From positions 1-32,490 of the forward strand of contig DEFE01000006.1 of the NCBI GenBank assembly GCA_002350625.1: 32,490 nucleotides of DNA. Direction: 5' to 3'. Shown here in pieces: positions 23,775 to 31,780 of this stretch. Every line of letters starts with the position of its first letter. Within the stretch, counting starts at the first letter, position 1. This stretch comes from Lachnospiraceae bacterium UBA2860 (GTDB lineage: Bacteria; Bacillota; Clostridia; Lachnospirales; Lachnospiraceae). The notes under the pieces are model-generated. The model made no database searches. It saw only the letters and a program-made list of their open reading frames with translations, and was not told where the DNA came from. Both the position numbers and the translations under genes were made by a program.

Positions 23775-25346
23775 TCAGTTCTTCGACGCCGCGAGGAAAT
23801 CCAGCGCTGCGTTCACGGCATTGACTACCGCTCCGGACGAAATCGAAGCGCCGGAGACCGAGTCGATCTCGTCGTCGGAGGTTGATCCGCCGGCTTTATT
23901 CAGCACAAATCGCGATACGTTCCTTCCGGCGAACTGGTCCTTGAACTCCGGCTCCTGCACGCGCATGCCCATGCCGGCCGTCTCCGTGAGCTGCGTGAAG
24001 GAAATGCCTTCGACGGCGCCTTCCGCATTAACGCCCACCGACAGAGAGATCTCCCCGTCAAAGCCGTCCTTGCTCGACGCGTTGACCACATACCCCACTG
24101 TATTGCCGGACGCGTCCACGCCTCTGACAGCCTCATTGATGTAAGCTTTTCCGAAGGCCGTGCCGTAGACCTGTCCCTCCAGACAGTCGATGGCGCTTGT
24201 CAGCACATCGTCATCCACGAACTCCGCCGCCTCCGGGAGCACCTCCATATAGGAAGCATTCTTCTTGGCGAGCTTCTGCGACTCGATCGATGCCTTCGTC
24301 ATGTGGAAGACGCCGGCGAGCCCGAGGCCCGCGAGCAGCGTGATGACGGTCAGGCGCAGCGCCGGAAGAAGCATCTTCGGCGTGAGGGCGGGGCTTCCGG
24401 CATTTCCGACGGCAGCGTCCCGCTTAAGGCCGAAGGGAAGCGGCACGACGTACTCGTCGATGAGCGGGGTGAGCAGGTTCGCGATGATGATCGCATAGCT
24501 CACGGAGTCAGCCGACGAAGCAAACACGCGGAAGAGGCCTGCGAGAATGCCGACGGAGGCGCCGTAGATCAGCTGCCCCGGCTTCGTCACGGGACTCGTG
24601 ACGGGATCGGTCGCCATAAAGAGCGCGCCCATCACGATGCCGCCGCCGCAGTAATGCGCGAGGATGTACATCGGATCGAGGCCCCGGCCGCCGAAGAACA
24701 TGATGAAGAGGCCGAAGGTCACAAGCGCCGACACCGGGATTTCCCAGGTGATGGCGTGCACGGCAAAGAGGTAGATGCCGCCGATGAGGAGCGCGAGAAT
24801 CGAGCAGCCGATGACGCCGCTTGCGCTCCCGGTCCCGAGGAACATCTCCTTCAGATTCGCCTGCCCGTTTTCGAGAAGGCCGACGAGCGGCGTCGCCGAG
24901 CTGACGGCGTCACTTACCGCGTAATTCGTCATCGTCCCGCTGAAAGAAATCAGGAGGAAGCAGCGCCCGGCGAGCGCAGGGTTCATGAAGTTCCTGCCGA
25001 GCCCGCCGAAGAAGCACTTGACGAAAAGAATCGCAAACATGGCGCCGAGGACCGGGATATAGGGCGGCACCGCCGGCGACAGGCAGAGGCCGAGGAGAAG
25101 GCCCGTGACGGCCGCGCTGCCGTCCTTCCAGGTGTCTCCGCGTCTCGCGATTCGGTCAAAGACGAATTCGGTCAGCACCGCCGTGCCTACCGAAGTGATG
25201 AGAACGAGCAGCGCCCGGACGCCGAAGTGCCAGACGCCCATCAGCGACACAGGCATAAGCGAGATTAAGACGTCCCGCATCACGCGCCCGGTCGTCAGCG
25301 GGCTCCTGGTATGGGGGCTGGTCGAAATATTCAGATATGCGCTCAT
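23775..25346 (-). CDS. rnfD-rnfG: Fused Rnf subunits D and G
   Basis: One 523-residue frame contains two subunits that are usually separate. Residues 1 to about 320 are RnfD: ten or so membrane segments, GLGRNFMNPALAGRCFL, and ATDPVTSPVT (about 247-256), the region of covalent FMN attachment in the family. Residues from about 325 are RnfG: a membrane anchor (LTVITLLAGLGLAGVF), an outer domain, the ETAGMGMRV segment and the flavinylation motif near SGASIS, where the acceptor would be Ser501 in place of the usual Thr. The order C-DG-E-A-B equals the standard C-D-G-E-A-B. The RnfD C-terminus must be cytoplasmic for RnfG's helix to cross outward, consistent with topology. It overlaps rnfC by 4 bp. 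Confidence 0.93.
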   Translation of the reverse strand: MSAYLNISTSPHTRSPLTTGRVMRDVLISLMPVSLMGVWHFGVRALLVLITSVGTAVLTEFVFDRIARRGDTWKDGSAAVTGLLLGLCLSPAVPPYIPVLGAMFAILFVKCFFGGLGRNFMNPALAGRCFLLISFSGTMTNYAVSDAVSSATPLVGLLENGQANLKEMFLGTGSASGVIGCSILALLIGGIYLFAVHAITWEIPVSALVTFGLFIMFFGGRGLDPMYILAHYCGGGIVMGALFMATDPVTSPVTKPGQLIYGASVGILAGLFRVFASSADSVSYAIIIANLLTPLIDEYVVPLPFGLKRDAAVGNAGSPALTPKMLLPALRLTVITLLAGLGLAGVFHMTKASIESQKLAKKNASYMEVLPEAAEFVDDDVLTSAIDCLEGQVYGTAFGKAYINEAVRGVDASGNTVGYVVNASSKDGFDGEISLSVGVNAEGAVEGISFTQLTETAGMGMRVQEPEFKDQFAGRNVSRFVLNKAGGSTSDDEIDSVSGASISSGAVVNAVNAALDFLAASKN

Positions 25347-26704
25347 GCTTTCGCCGCCTCCTTTTCCTTCTGCGCGCGCTTAATCGCCATGATCTCCGCC
25401 TTCGCGATCTTGAATTCCTGCGTCAGCGGGCGTTTTGCCGGACAGATAAAGGTACAGGAGCCGCAGCTGATGCACTCAAGGCCGTGCAGCTTCCCTTCAT
25501 ATCTGTCGTAATCTTTTTTCTCAAATGCCGCCGACATCAGCTGCGGAGAGAGTCCCTGCGGGCAGACCCGCACGCAGCGGCCGCAGCGGATGCAGGCCGT
25601 CATCTGTTTCTCCGCCGCTTCCACCTCGTCCTCAAGGAGGAAGGTCAGCGCGTTGTTATTCTTCTGGAGCGGAACGCCGAGATTGTCGAAGGCCACGCCC
25701 ATCATGGGGCCGCCGGCGAGCACCTTGACCGCCTGCACGCCGTCCTTCAGGCCTCCGGCGGCTTCGAGCAGCTCGCCGCAGTTCGCGCCGATCCTGGTCA
25801 TCAGGTTGCAGGGCTTCTTCACGGCTTCGCCCGTGATCGTGACGCCTCTTTCCATGAGCGGGGTCGATTCCGCGACCGCGCGGTAAATGGCGTAGACCGT
25901 GCTCACGTTGTCGACGATGCAGCCGACGTCCGCCGGCAGCTGCGTGATGCCGTAGTGCGCGCCGGTCACGACGCTGATGCAGCTTCTCTCGCCGCCCTGC
26001 GGGTATTTGACCGGGCAGACCTGCACGCGGATTCTCGCCCTTTTTCCGGCCGCCTCTTCCATCGCGGCAATCGCCTCCGGCTTATTGTCCTCGATGACGA
26101 TGACGCCCTCCGCCTGCGGGAAGAGCTGCAGGATGATCTCCATGCCGGTCACGATCTCAGACGCGCGGGAGCGCATGAGCTGATCGTCGCAGGTGATGTA
26201 GGGCTCGCACTCCGCGCCATTTGCGATGAGATAACGGATGCCCGACGGGTCCTTCCGCGAGAGCTTCACGTGCGTCGGGAAGCCGGCGCCGCCCATGCCG
26301 ATGATGCCCGCGCCCTTGATCTTCGCGAGGATTTCGTCATTGCTGAGCGTGTGAAAATCCACTTTCTCGCCGATGCCGGGCACCGTTTCATAGAGACCGT
26401 CATTTTCGATGATGACGCTCTCGGCAAATGTGCCGGCGATCGTGCGGTGCCTTTCCACGGCCTTCACGGTCCCGGAGCAGCTGCTCACGATATTGGCTGA
26501 GACAAACGCGGAGGCCTCGGCGATGATCTGGCCGGCCAGGACGCGGTCGCCTTTCTTGACGACCGGCGTCGAGGGCTTGCCGATGTGCTGGCCCATCGGG
26601 AATACCATATCCCCGTGCGGCAGATAGGTCTCAAAGGGAGCGCCGCTCGACAGCTCCTTGTGCTCTTTGGGATGCACTCCGCCGCGAAATGATTTTTGTG
26701 ACAT
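25343..26704 (-). CDS. rnfC: Rnf complex subunit C, NADH/FMN-binding
   Basis: Peripheral subunit where NAD+ is reduced. The 453 residues contain the N-terminal RnfC/NQRA barrel-like domain, the flavin/NADH site GMGGAGFPTHVK (about 133-145), the SLBB-type region, and two ferredoxin clusters CIRCGRCVRVCP (about 368) and CISCGSCTFICP (about 413). AAAGGAG lies about 11 nt before the ATG. Only 16 bp separate it from the malic enzyme stop, so the rnf genes are most likely read from the malate promoter. The end overlaps the rnfD-G start (ATGA). Confidence 0.97.
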   Translation of the reverse strand: MSQKSFRGGVHPKEHKELSSGAPFETYLPHGDMVFPMGQHIGKPSTPVVKKGDRVLAGQIIAEASAFVSANIVSSCSGTVKAVERHRTIAGTFAESVIIENDGLYETVPGIGEKVDFHTLSNDEILAKIKGAGIIGMGGAGFPTHVKLSRKDPSGIRYLIANGAECEPYITCDDQLMRSRASEIVTGMEIILQLFPQAEGVIVIEDNKPEAIAAMEEAAGKRARIRVQVCPVKYPQGGERSCISVVTGAHYGITQLPADVGCIVDNVSTVYAIYRAVAESTPLMERGVTITGEAVKKPCNLMTRIGANCGELLEAAGGLKDGVQAVKVLAGGPMMGVAFDNLGVPLQKNNNALTFLLEDEVEAAEKQMTACIRCGRCVRVCPQGLSPQLMSAAFEKKDYDRYEGKLHGLECISCGSCTFICPAKRPLTQEFKIAKAEIMAIKRAQKEKEAAKA

Positions 26705-26720
26705 AAAAGCAGTATCTCCT

Positions 26721-27899
26721 TTAGTTGATTTGTCCCGAAACCCCGCTCCTCACAGCGGCGTCCGCGACCGCTTTTGCCACGGCCGGACCGACCGCGGGGT
26801 CAAAAGCGTAAGGTATAATGTAGTCGGCCGAAAGCTTGTCCGCCGGAATCAGACCGGCGAGTGCCTCCGCCGCCGCCATTTTCATCTCCTCGTTGATATC
26901 CCGCGCGCGCACGTCAAAGGTGCCGCGGAAGATGCCGGGGAAGGCGAGCACGTTGTTGATCTGGTTCGGGAAATCGCTGCGCCCCGTCGCGACGACGGCG
27001 GCGCCGCCCGCCTTCGCCTCGTCCGGAAAGATCTCCGGCGTGGGGTTGGCGCACGCGAAGACGATGGCGTCCTTGCGCATCGTCCGCACCATGTCCGCCG
27101 TCACGGTTCCCGGCGCGGACACCCCGATAAAGATATCCGCATCCTTCATCATGTCGGCTAAAGACCCGGAACGATGTTCAAGGTTCGTGACCTCCGCCAT
27201 CTCCTCCTTGATCCAGTTGAGGCCTTCGCGGCCCTTCACGATCGCGCCCTTCCGGTCGCACATCGTGATGTCCTTAAAGCCGGCGGCAAGAAGCAGCTTT
27301 ACGATGGCCACGGCCGCGGCGCCGGCGCCGGAGGTGACGACGCGCACGTCCTCCTTTTTCTTGCCGACGACCTTCAGCGCATTGGTGAGGCCCGCGAGCG
27401 TGATGACCGCGGTGCCGTGCTGGTCGTCGTGGAAGATCGGGATGTCGCACTTCTCCTTGAGTTTGCGCTCAATTTCGAAGCAGCGGGGAGCCGAGATATC
27501 CTCCAGGTTGATTCCGCCGAAGGAACCGGAGATGAGATAGACAGCGTTGACAAACTCGTCAACGTCCTTGGTCTTGACACAGAGCGGGAAGGCGTCGACG
27601 TTGCCGAAGTTCTTGAAGAGCACGCATTTGCCCTCCATAACCGGCATGCCGGCCTCCGGGCCGATGTCGCCGAGTCCGAGAACAGCGGAACCGTCGGTGA
27701 TGACAGCGCACATATTATGGCGGCGAGTGAGCTCATAGCTCTTCTCAATGTCATCTTTGATGACAAGGCACGGCTCTGCAACGCCAGGGGTGTAGGCGAG
27801 GGACAGGTCGTCCTTGTTCTCAGTCGGTACGGTGGAGACAACTTCGATTTTGCCCTTCCACTGCTCATGGAGTTTTAAAGATTCTTTTGCGTAATCCAT
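26721..27899 (-). CDS. Malic enzyme (oxaloacetate-decarboxylating malate dehydrogenase)
   Basis: Converts malate to pyruvate and CO2 with reduction of NAD(P)+. The sequence has the AYTPGVAEP start region with the catalytic Tyr, a Lys at the K-x-x-F-G-N-V-D-A-F region, the metal-binding DDQHGTAVITLAGL segment and the nucleotide-binding SGAGAAAVAIVKLL turn. I start at the ATG at 27899 (392 residues); an in-frame GTG four codons earlier is possible. The ribosome site is weak (TTTAGG, 11 nt). Cofactor choice cannot be read with confidence. It lies 39 bp after the Ldh2-type dehydrogenase and 16 bp before rnfC, linking malate use to the ion pump. Confidence 0.94.
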   Translation of the reverse strand: MDYAKESLKLHEQWKGKIEVVSTVPTENKDDLSLAYTPGVAEPCLVIKDDIEKSYELTRRHNMCAVITDGSAVLGLGDIGPEAGMPVMEGKCVLFKNFGNVDAFPLCVKTKDVDEFVNAVYLISGSFGGINLEDISAPRCFEIERKLKEKCDIPIFHDDQHGTAVITLAGLTNALKVVGKKKEDVRVVTSGAGAAAVAIVKLLLAAGFKDITMCDRKGAIVKGREGLNWIKEEMAEVTNLEHRSGSLADMMKDADIFIGVSAPGTVTADMVRTMRKDAIVFACANPTPEIFPDEAKAGGAAVVATGRSDFPNQINNVLAFPGIFRGTFDVRARDINEEMKMAAAEALAGLIPADKLSADYIIPYAFDPAVGPAVAKAVADAAVRSGVSGQIN

Positions 27900-27938
27900 A
27901 TTCACACACACCTAAAGAGAGATTCTGTTATTTTCGAC

Positions 27939-29048
27939 TTATTCCCACGGGAACTTGTACTGGGTGAGGCCGAGCTCGTCACGGACAGCGACGATTTCCT
28001 TCTGGACAGGCTCCGTGATCGGCACGCCCTTGTCCTTTCTCTCGAGCCATACGTTCCACTCTTTCTCGCCGGCAGTGAAGATCTGCTTCTCGCCAGGAGC
28101 GACAGTGGAGTTACGGACGGAGCGGATGATTTCGCCGGCTTTCTTTCTGGCAAGCTCTTCGCCGAGGAAGTGGTCGGTGTCGATGGCGATGAAGAAGTGG
28201 CCAAGATGATACGGAACAAGGTTGCCGTTCTCGTCTTTGCCGTTGAGAGCCTTACCATAGTTACCATCCTGAAGGATAGCAGAGAGGAGCTCTACGACCA
28301 TGGCGTAGCCATAGCCCTTGTATCCGCCGAGAGCCTCGCCGATACCGCCGAGGGTGGTGAGGGCAGCCTTGCCGCCGCGGATCATCTTCAGGCACTCGCC
28401 GGAGTCACCGGTGTAAGCCTTACCGTCACGGGTGATAACGGTTCCAGGATGAACATCCTCGCCGATTCTCTCATAGTACTCAATTTTACCGTTCTGGGTA
28501 ATGGAGGTAGCGCAGTCGATAACGAAGTTGAAGTCCTCGTCAGTCGGGATGCCCCAGGTCATGGGGTTGGTGCCGAACATACCGTCAACACCGAAAGTCG
28601 GAGCAACGGAAGGACGGGCGTTGGTTCCGGTGATGCCGATGCAGCCCTGCTTAGCAGCCATGGAAGCATAGTAACCGGCAATGCCGTAGTGGCAGGAGTT
28701 GCGGACAGCGACCATGCCCATGCCATACTTCTTAGCCTTGTCGATGGCCATCTGCATGGACTTGTAGCCGATAACCTGACCCATTCCGTCGTGGCCGTCG
28801 ACAACGGCGGTGCACTCGGTCTCTTTTACGATTTCATAATTGGTAACCGGGTTCTGGATTCCAGCTTTGATGCGGTCCAGATAGATGGGTTTAAAGCGGT
28901 TGCAGCCGTGGCTCTCAATTCCGCGGCGGTCAGACTCAAGAAGGACGTCGGTGCAGATTTTAGCGTCCTCTTCCGGGATGCCATAACCGATGAAAGCGTC
29001 GGTTACGAACGGTGTGATGAGTTCCCACGGGGTATAAACTCTTGGCAT
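27939..29048 (-). CDS. Malate/L-lactate/ureidoglycolate dehydrogenase family (Ldh2-type)
   Basis: NAD(P)-dependent 2-hydroxyacid dehydrogenase of the family that is not related to the classical Rossmann malate dehydrogenases. The 369 residues have the ESDRRGIESHG start region, catalytic His120 in NSCHYGIAGYY, the TNARPSVAPTFG segment and GGYKGYGYAM near 260. Family members use malate, lactate, sulfolactate or ureidoglycolate; the malic enzyme directly downstream makes malate/oxaloacetate the best guess. AAGGAGT precedes the ATG. Codon usage is less GC-rich than in rnf, perhaps reflecting strong expression or a different origin. A leader of about 110 nt holds a hairpin. Confidence 0.9.
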   Translation of the reverse strand: MPRVYTPWELITPFVTDAFIGYGIPEEDAKICTDVLLESDRRGIESHGCNRFKPIYLDRIKAGIQNPVTNYEIVKETECTAVVDGHDGMGQVIGYKSMQMAIDKAKKYGMGMVAVRNSCHYGIAGYYASMAAKQGCIGITGTNARPSVAPTFGVDGMFGTNPMTWGIPTDEDFNFVIDCATSITQNGKIEYYERIGEDVHPGTVITRDGKAYTGDSGECLKMIRGGKAALTTLGGIGEALGGYKGYGYAMVVELLSAILQDGNYGKALNGKDENGNLVPYHLGHFFIAIDTDHFLGEELARKKAGEIIRSVRNSTVAPGEKQIFTAGEKEWNVWLERKDKGVPITEPVQKEIVAVRDELGLTQYKFPWE

Positions 29049-29116
29049 AATTCTTACAACTCCTTATAAATTTTTCCACCCGGCAAACCTGAGAAATGCC
29101 GGAATGAAAGTGAATG

Positions 29117-29190
29117 GCGGGTCTCTCCTAAATATTAAAACCCGCTATTTTTACAAATAATAGTGTACAACTGGCACCGATTCAGTTCAA
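29117..29190 (-). promoter_or_regulatory. Tentative promoter and leader hairpin of the malate-rnf unit
   Basis: On the minus strand TTGAAC (29190-29185) and TACACT (29167-29162) are 17 bp apart, each four of six matches. Just downstream GCGGGT (29145-29140) and ACCCGC (29122-29117) can pair, extended by three outer base pairs, around a 17-nt loop. There is no T run after it, so it looks like a leader hairpin, not a terminator. Nothing else is evident in 29049-29200. Confidence 0.35.
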
Positions 29191-29201
29191 TAGGAATTGT
29201 G

Positions 29202-29237
29202 AAAAAAGGTATCAATCATGACAGATTGACACCTTTT
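29202..29237 (-). terminator. Terminator after the HD-domain gene
   Basis: AAAAGGTATCAATC and GATTGACACCTTTT flank a 6-nt loop and pair at 13 of 14 positions. On the minus strand six T follow. It ends the TVP38-HD unit; 29238-29320 between it and the HD stop holds nothing I recognise. Confidence 0.85.
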
Positions 29238-29320
29238 CAACAGTAAACTATTCAATTCGATGAACAAGCCCGTTATGCGGCCTCAAGAAGGAAATTTTCG
29301 CCCGCAGAGTACCCCTGATT

Positions 29321-29959
29321 TCACTGGCGGGGCGGCTTCTTGTCCCCCAGGTCATCCTTCAGCTCCCCGCTCTCGGCGTGGGGCAGAATGAAATTGTTGT
29401 AGGAGTAATTCCAAAGCGTCTCGGAGCCCTCCGCCGTGTTCCGGTTGCGACCGAGGACCTGACTTAAGCGGATACCGTTTTCCTCCCAGCTCGTCCCTCC
29501 GCTTGCATTGTTGAGCATGGTGGGCTGAACATTGTCGAGGGTCCGGGCAAATTTGGCCTCTGGGGTCTCCCCCTCATCAAATTCCTGAAACAGGGCGAGG
29601 AACTTCTCCCCCTGATCCTTGGGCAGGCGGGAGAACAGCTTCTCCGCCGCCTGCTTTTCCCGGGCTTTCTGGGTCTTCTTCCCCTCTTCGTCGTAGGCGT
29701 AGGTGTCCCCGGCGTAAATTTCCACGAGGTCGTGGATGAGTACCATGCACATGGTGTGGTACTCGTCAATTTCCTCATTGGCATACTCTGAGAGGACCAT
29801 GGTCATAACGGCCAGATGCCAGGCGTGCTCGGCGTCGTCCTCAAAGCGGGAGTTGTCGTGCAGCGGGGTCCGGCGGATGACCTCCTTCTCCTTGTCGAGT
29901 TCCAGCAGGAAGTCAAACTGTTTATGGATGCGCTCGTCATCCCAATCCTTGCATTTCAA
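29321..29959 (-). CDS. HD-domain phosphohydrolase (HD_3/YfbR-like)
   Basis: A 212-residue metal-dependent phosphohydrolase. The metal ligands are visible: His45 in DDAEHAWHLA, the His76-Asp77 pair in IHDLVEIYAGDTYAYD, and a later Asp in LDNVQPTMLN. Relatives hydrolyse nucleoside monophosphates or related phosphates; the true substrate is unknown. No ATG fits; the likely start is TTG at 29959 with only a weak AAGAG upstream. The frame is the same as that of the preceding TVP38 gene and is separated from it by one TAA and one sense codon, so coupling or stop read-through is possible. A terminator follows. Confidence 0.88.
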   Translation of the reverse strand: MKCKDWDDERIHKQFDFLLELDKEKEVIRRTPLHDNSRFEDDAEHAWHLAVMTMVLSEYANEEIDEYHTMCMVLIHDLVEIYAGDTYAYDEEGKKTQKAREKQAAEKLFSRLPKDQGEKFLALFQEFDEGETPEAKFARTLDNVQPTMLNNASGGTSWEENGIRLSQVLGRNRNTAEGSETLWNYSYNNFILPHAESGELKDDLGDKKPPRQ

Positions 29960-29962
29960 AGG

Positions 29963-30826
29963 TTATTTCTCTTCTTTCTTGTCAGAGGTGGCTGCCATGG
30001 CGGTCTTCACAATGCGGAAGCCCTGGTCCTCATCGGAAACCATGAACTCCTCGTCCCGGGCAAGTTCCTTGATGCGGGCCTTTTTCTTGTGCTTCTTCCG
30101 GAAGTGCACGACCATGCCGCCGATAAGCGAGCAGAACAGGATAAATAGGATGAGATACAGGATAAACTTGGCCGTGATCTCCGGGAACCAGTCATAGATT
30201 TTCTTTCCCAGCAGCGTAAACAGGATGACCCGCGGCATGATGCCAAGCATGGACCACCCCATGTATTTCCAGAATGGATACTTCGTGCTCCCGTAGAACA
30301 GGCTGATGATGTCCACCGGGAAGATGGGCACAAAGCGCAGGATAAACATGGTGGCACGGGAGTTCTTCTGCAGGCGGGCAATGATGCGGTTACCGCCCCG
30401 CTGTTCGCTGATGGCCCGGTCGATCATGTCAATGGAGAGGAACTTCCCAAGGAAGTAGGAGGCCATGAGCTCCACGATCATTCCCGCGGTGTTCAGAATG
30501 ACGGCGGTCCATGCGGGGAATGCCATGCCCACGGAGATATAGACCACCGCAGCGGGAATGACCATGACGATTCCCTTTATAAAGTAAATAAAGAGAACCA
30601 TAAACGAGGAGCCGGCCAGCGAGTGACGGGAGGCCAGCAGATCCCGGATATTCAGATTGGAGAGATTGTTGTAGTCGGCAATGACAAATACAACAAGGGC
30701 AACGATGAGGACAATCTTAAAGATGTCCTTATAGTTGTCGAGTAGAAACTGTCTTCTCTTTTCCCGGCGATTCAGCACTGGATCCTGTTCTTCCAGTTCC
30801 TCCGCCTCGAGCTCTTTTTGCTCCAT
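29963..30826 (-). CDS. TVP38/TMEM64 (VTT/DedA-like) family membrane protein
   Basis: 287 residues with an acidic, charged N-terminal tail, a membrane segment at about 36-50, and the VTT domain at about 65-225. The family signature FILRFVPIFPVDIISLFYG is present, followed by G-W-S-M-L-G-I-M-P-R. A last membrane segment is followed by a basic cytoplasmic tail (HFRKKHKKKARIKEL). Members act in membrane lipid handling or have unknown function; I cannot say more for this one. A possible promoter lies at 30867-30895. It shares its frame and probably its transcript with the HD gene. Confidence 0.9.
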   Translation of the reverse strand: MEQKELEAEELEEQDPVLNRREKRRQFLLDNYKDIFKIVLIVALVVFVIADYNNLSNLNIRDLLASRHSLAGSSFMVLFIYFIKGIVMVIPAAVVYISVGMAFPAWTAVILNTAGMIVELMASYFLGKFLSIDMIDRAISEQRGGNRIIARLQKNSRATMFILRFVPIFPVDIISLFYGSTKYPFWKYMGWSMLGIMPRVILFTLLGKKIYDWFPEITAKFILYLILFILFCSLIGGMVVHFRKKHKKKARIKELARDEEFMVSDEDQGFRIVKTAMAATSDKKEEK

Positions 30827-30866
30827 GCTTCCGCTCCATTCTTGCAGTGTGTCCTTGAACTATCTA

Positions 30867-30895
30867 ATAATACTATAATCGTAATGGAATTGTAA
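30867..30895 (-). promoter_or_regulatory. Tentative promoter of the TVP38-HD unit
   Basis: TTACAA (30895-30890), 17-bp spacer, TATTAT (30872-30867) on the minus strand. The -10 is good, the -35 weak. Spacing to the gene start is about 40 bp. Confidence 0.35.
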
Positions 30896-30992
30896 CCACC
30901 ATTTTGCGCGCGAGTGGTGAATCGCCCCGGTGTCCTGCATTCTTGTCAAATTCGTGGGGCAACAAAACAGAAAAAGTGCAATTTTGCCAATA

Positions 30993-31026
30993 ACACATTG
31001 ACGAAATCCGTCGCTTGTGTGAAAAT
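30993..31026 (+). promoter_or_regulatory. Candidate promoter with overlapping palindrome, NifU-like gene
   Basis: TTGACG (30998-31003), 17-bp spacer and GAAAAT (31021-31026) make a fair promoter. An interrupted dyad covers it: ACACA (30993-30997), GACG (31000-31003), a 5-bp centre, CGTC (31009-31012), TGTGT (31016-31020). A regulator bound there would cover the -35 and spacer, so it is a plausible operator. Confidence 0.5.
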
Positions 31027-31081
31027 ATTAGCGGTTAAAAAGCCAATTAGTGAATTTTCACGGGAAGGAGTTCGTGGCAAC

Positions 31082-31774
31082 ATGATCTACACTCAAGAAG
31101 TTGAAAACATGTGTCCCATTCACAAGGGCGCAGTGCATGAGCCTGCACCAATCCCCGAAGAGGGCAAATGGGTGCACTCCAAGGAAATCAAGGACATTTC
31201 CGGTTTTACACACGGTGTCGGCTGGTGTGCTCCGCAGCAGGGCGCATGTAAGCTGTCCCTCAATGTCAAGAACGGAATCATCGAGGAGGCTCTCATTGAG
31301 ACCATCGGATGTTCCGGCATGACCCACTCCGCCGCCATGGCCGCTGAGGTTCTCCAGGGCAAGACCGTCCTCGAGGCTCTCAACACCGACCTTGTCTGCG
31401 ACGCCATCAACACCGCCATGCGCGAGCTGTTCCTCCAGATCGTCTATGGCCGTACCCAGTCCGCTTTCTCCGACGACGGTCTCGCTGTCGGTGCCGGCCT
31501 CGAGGATCTCGGTAAGGGCCTTCGCTCTCAGGTAGGTACCATGTACGGCACCAAGGCCAAGGGCGTTCGTTATCTTGAAATGGCTGAGGGCTATGTCACA
31601 GAGCTCGCTCTTGACGCAAACGACGAAGTCATCGGCTACAAGTTCGTAAACCTCGGCAAAATGACCGACTTCATCAAAAACGGTGATGAGCCCAACGACG
31701 CTTGGGAAAAGGCTTCCGGCCAGTACGGCCGCATCCAGGATGCTGTGAAGTTTATCGACCCGAGAAAGGAGTAA
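31082..31774 (+). CDS. NifU-like iron-sulfur cluster scaffold protein (partner of GGGtGRT protein)
   Basis: A 230-residue protein related to the N-terminal scaffold domain of NifU/IscU: the segment ETIGCSGMTHSAAMAAEVLQ followed by GKTVLEAL matches the scaffold's Cys-containing turn and helix. Cysteines at 11, 49, 56, 77 and 106 could hold a cluster. I start at the ATG at 31082, after GGAAGGAG with an 11-nt spacer; the frame is open 56 codons further but that part is Cys/Lys-rich, lies over the promoter and does not resemble the family. It is followed 6 nt later by the GGGtGRT gene, a pairing I know from Clostridia annotations; its target protein is not established. Codon use is strongly biased, as in well-expressed genes. 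Confidence 0.85.
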   Translation: MIYTQEVENMCPIHKGAVHEPAPIPEEGKWVHSKEIKDISGFTHGVGWCAPQQGACKLSLNVKNGIIEEALIETIGCSGMTHSAAMAAEVLQGKTVLEALNTDLVCDAINTAMRELFLQIVYGRTQSAFSDDGLAVGAGLEDLGKGLRSQVGTMYGTKAKGVRYLEMAEGYVTELALDANDEVIGYKFVNLGKMTDFIKNGDEPNDAWEKASGQYGRIQDAVKFIDPRKE

Positions 31775-31780
31775 TGGATC

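Noticed and set aside
25337..26500. Long plus-strand open frame opposite rnfC, and similar ones opposite the NRPS, dapA, typA and rnf genes
   Set aside because: Arg/His/Asp-rich shadow products with no ribosome sites; GC-rich third positions produce such frames.
30914..31081. 56-codon extension of the NifU-like protein
   Set aside because: It crosses the promoter and palindrome, does not resemble the family, and the ATG at 31082 has GGAAGGAG.
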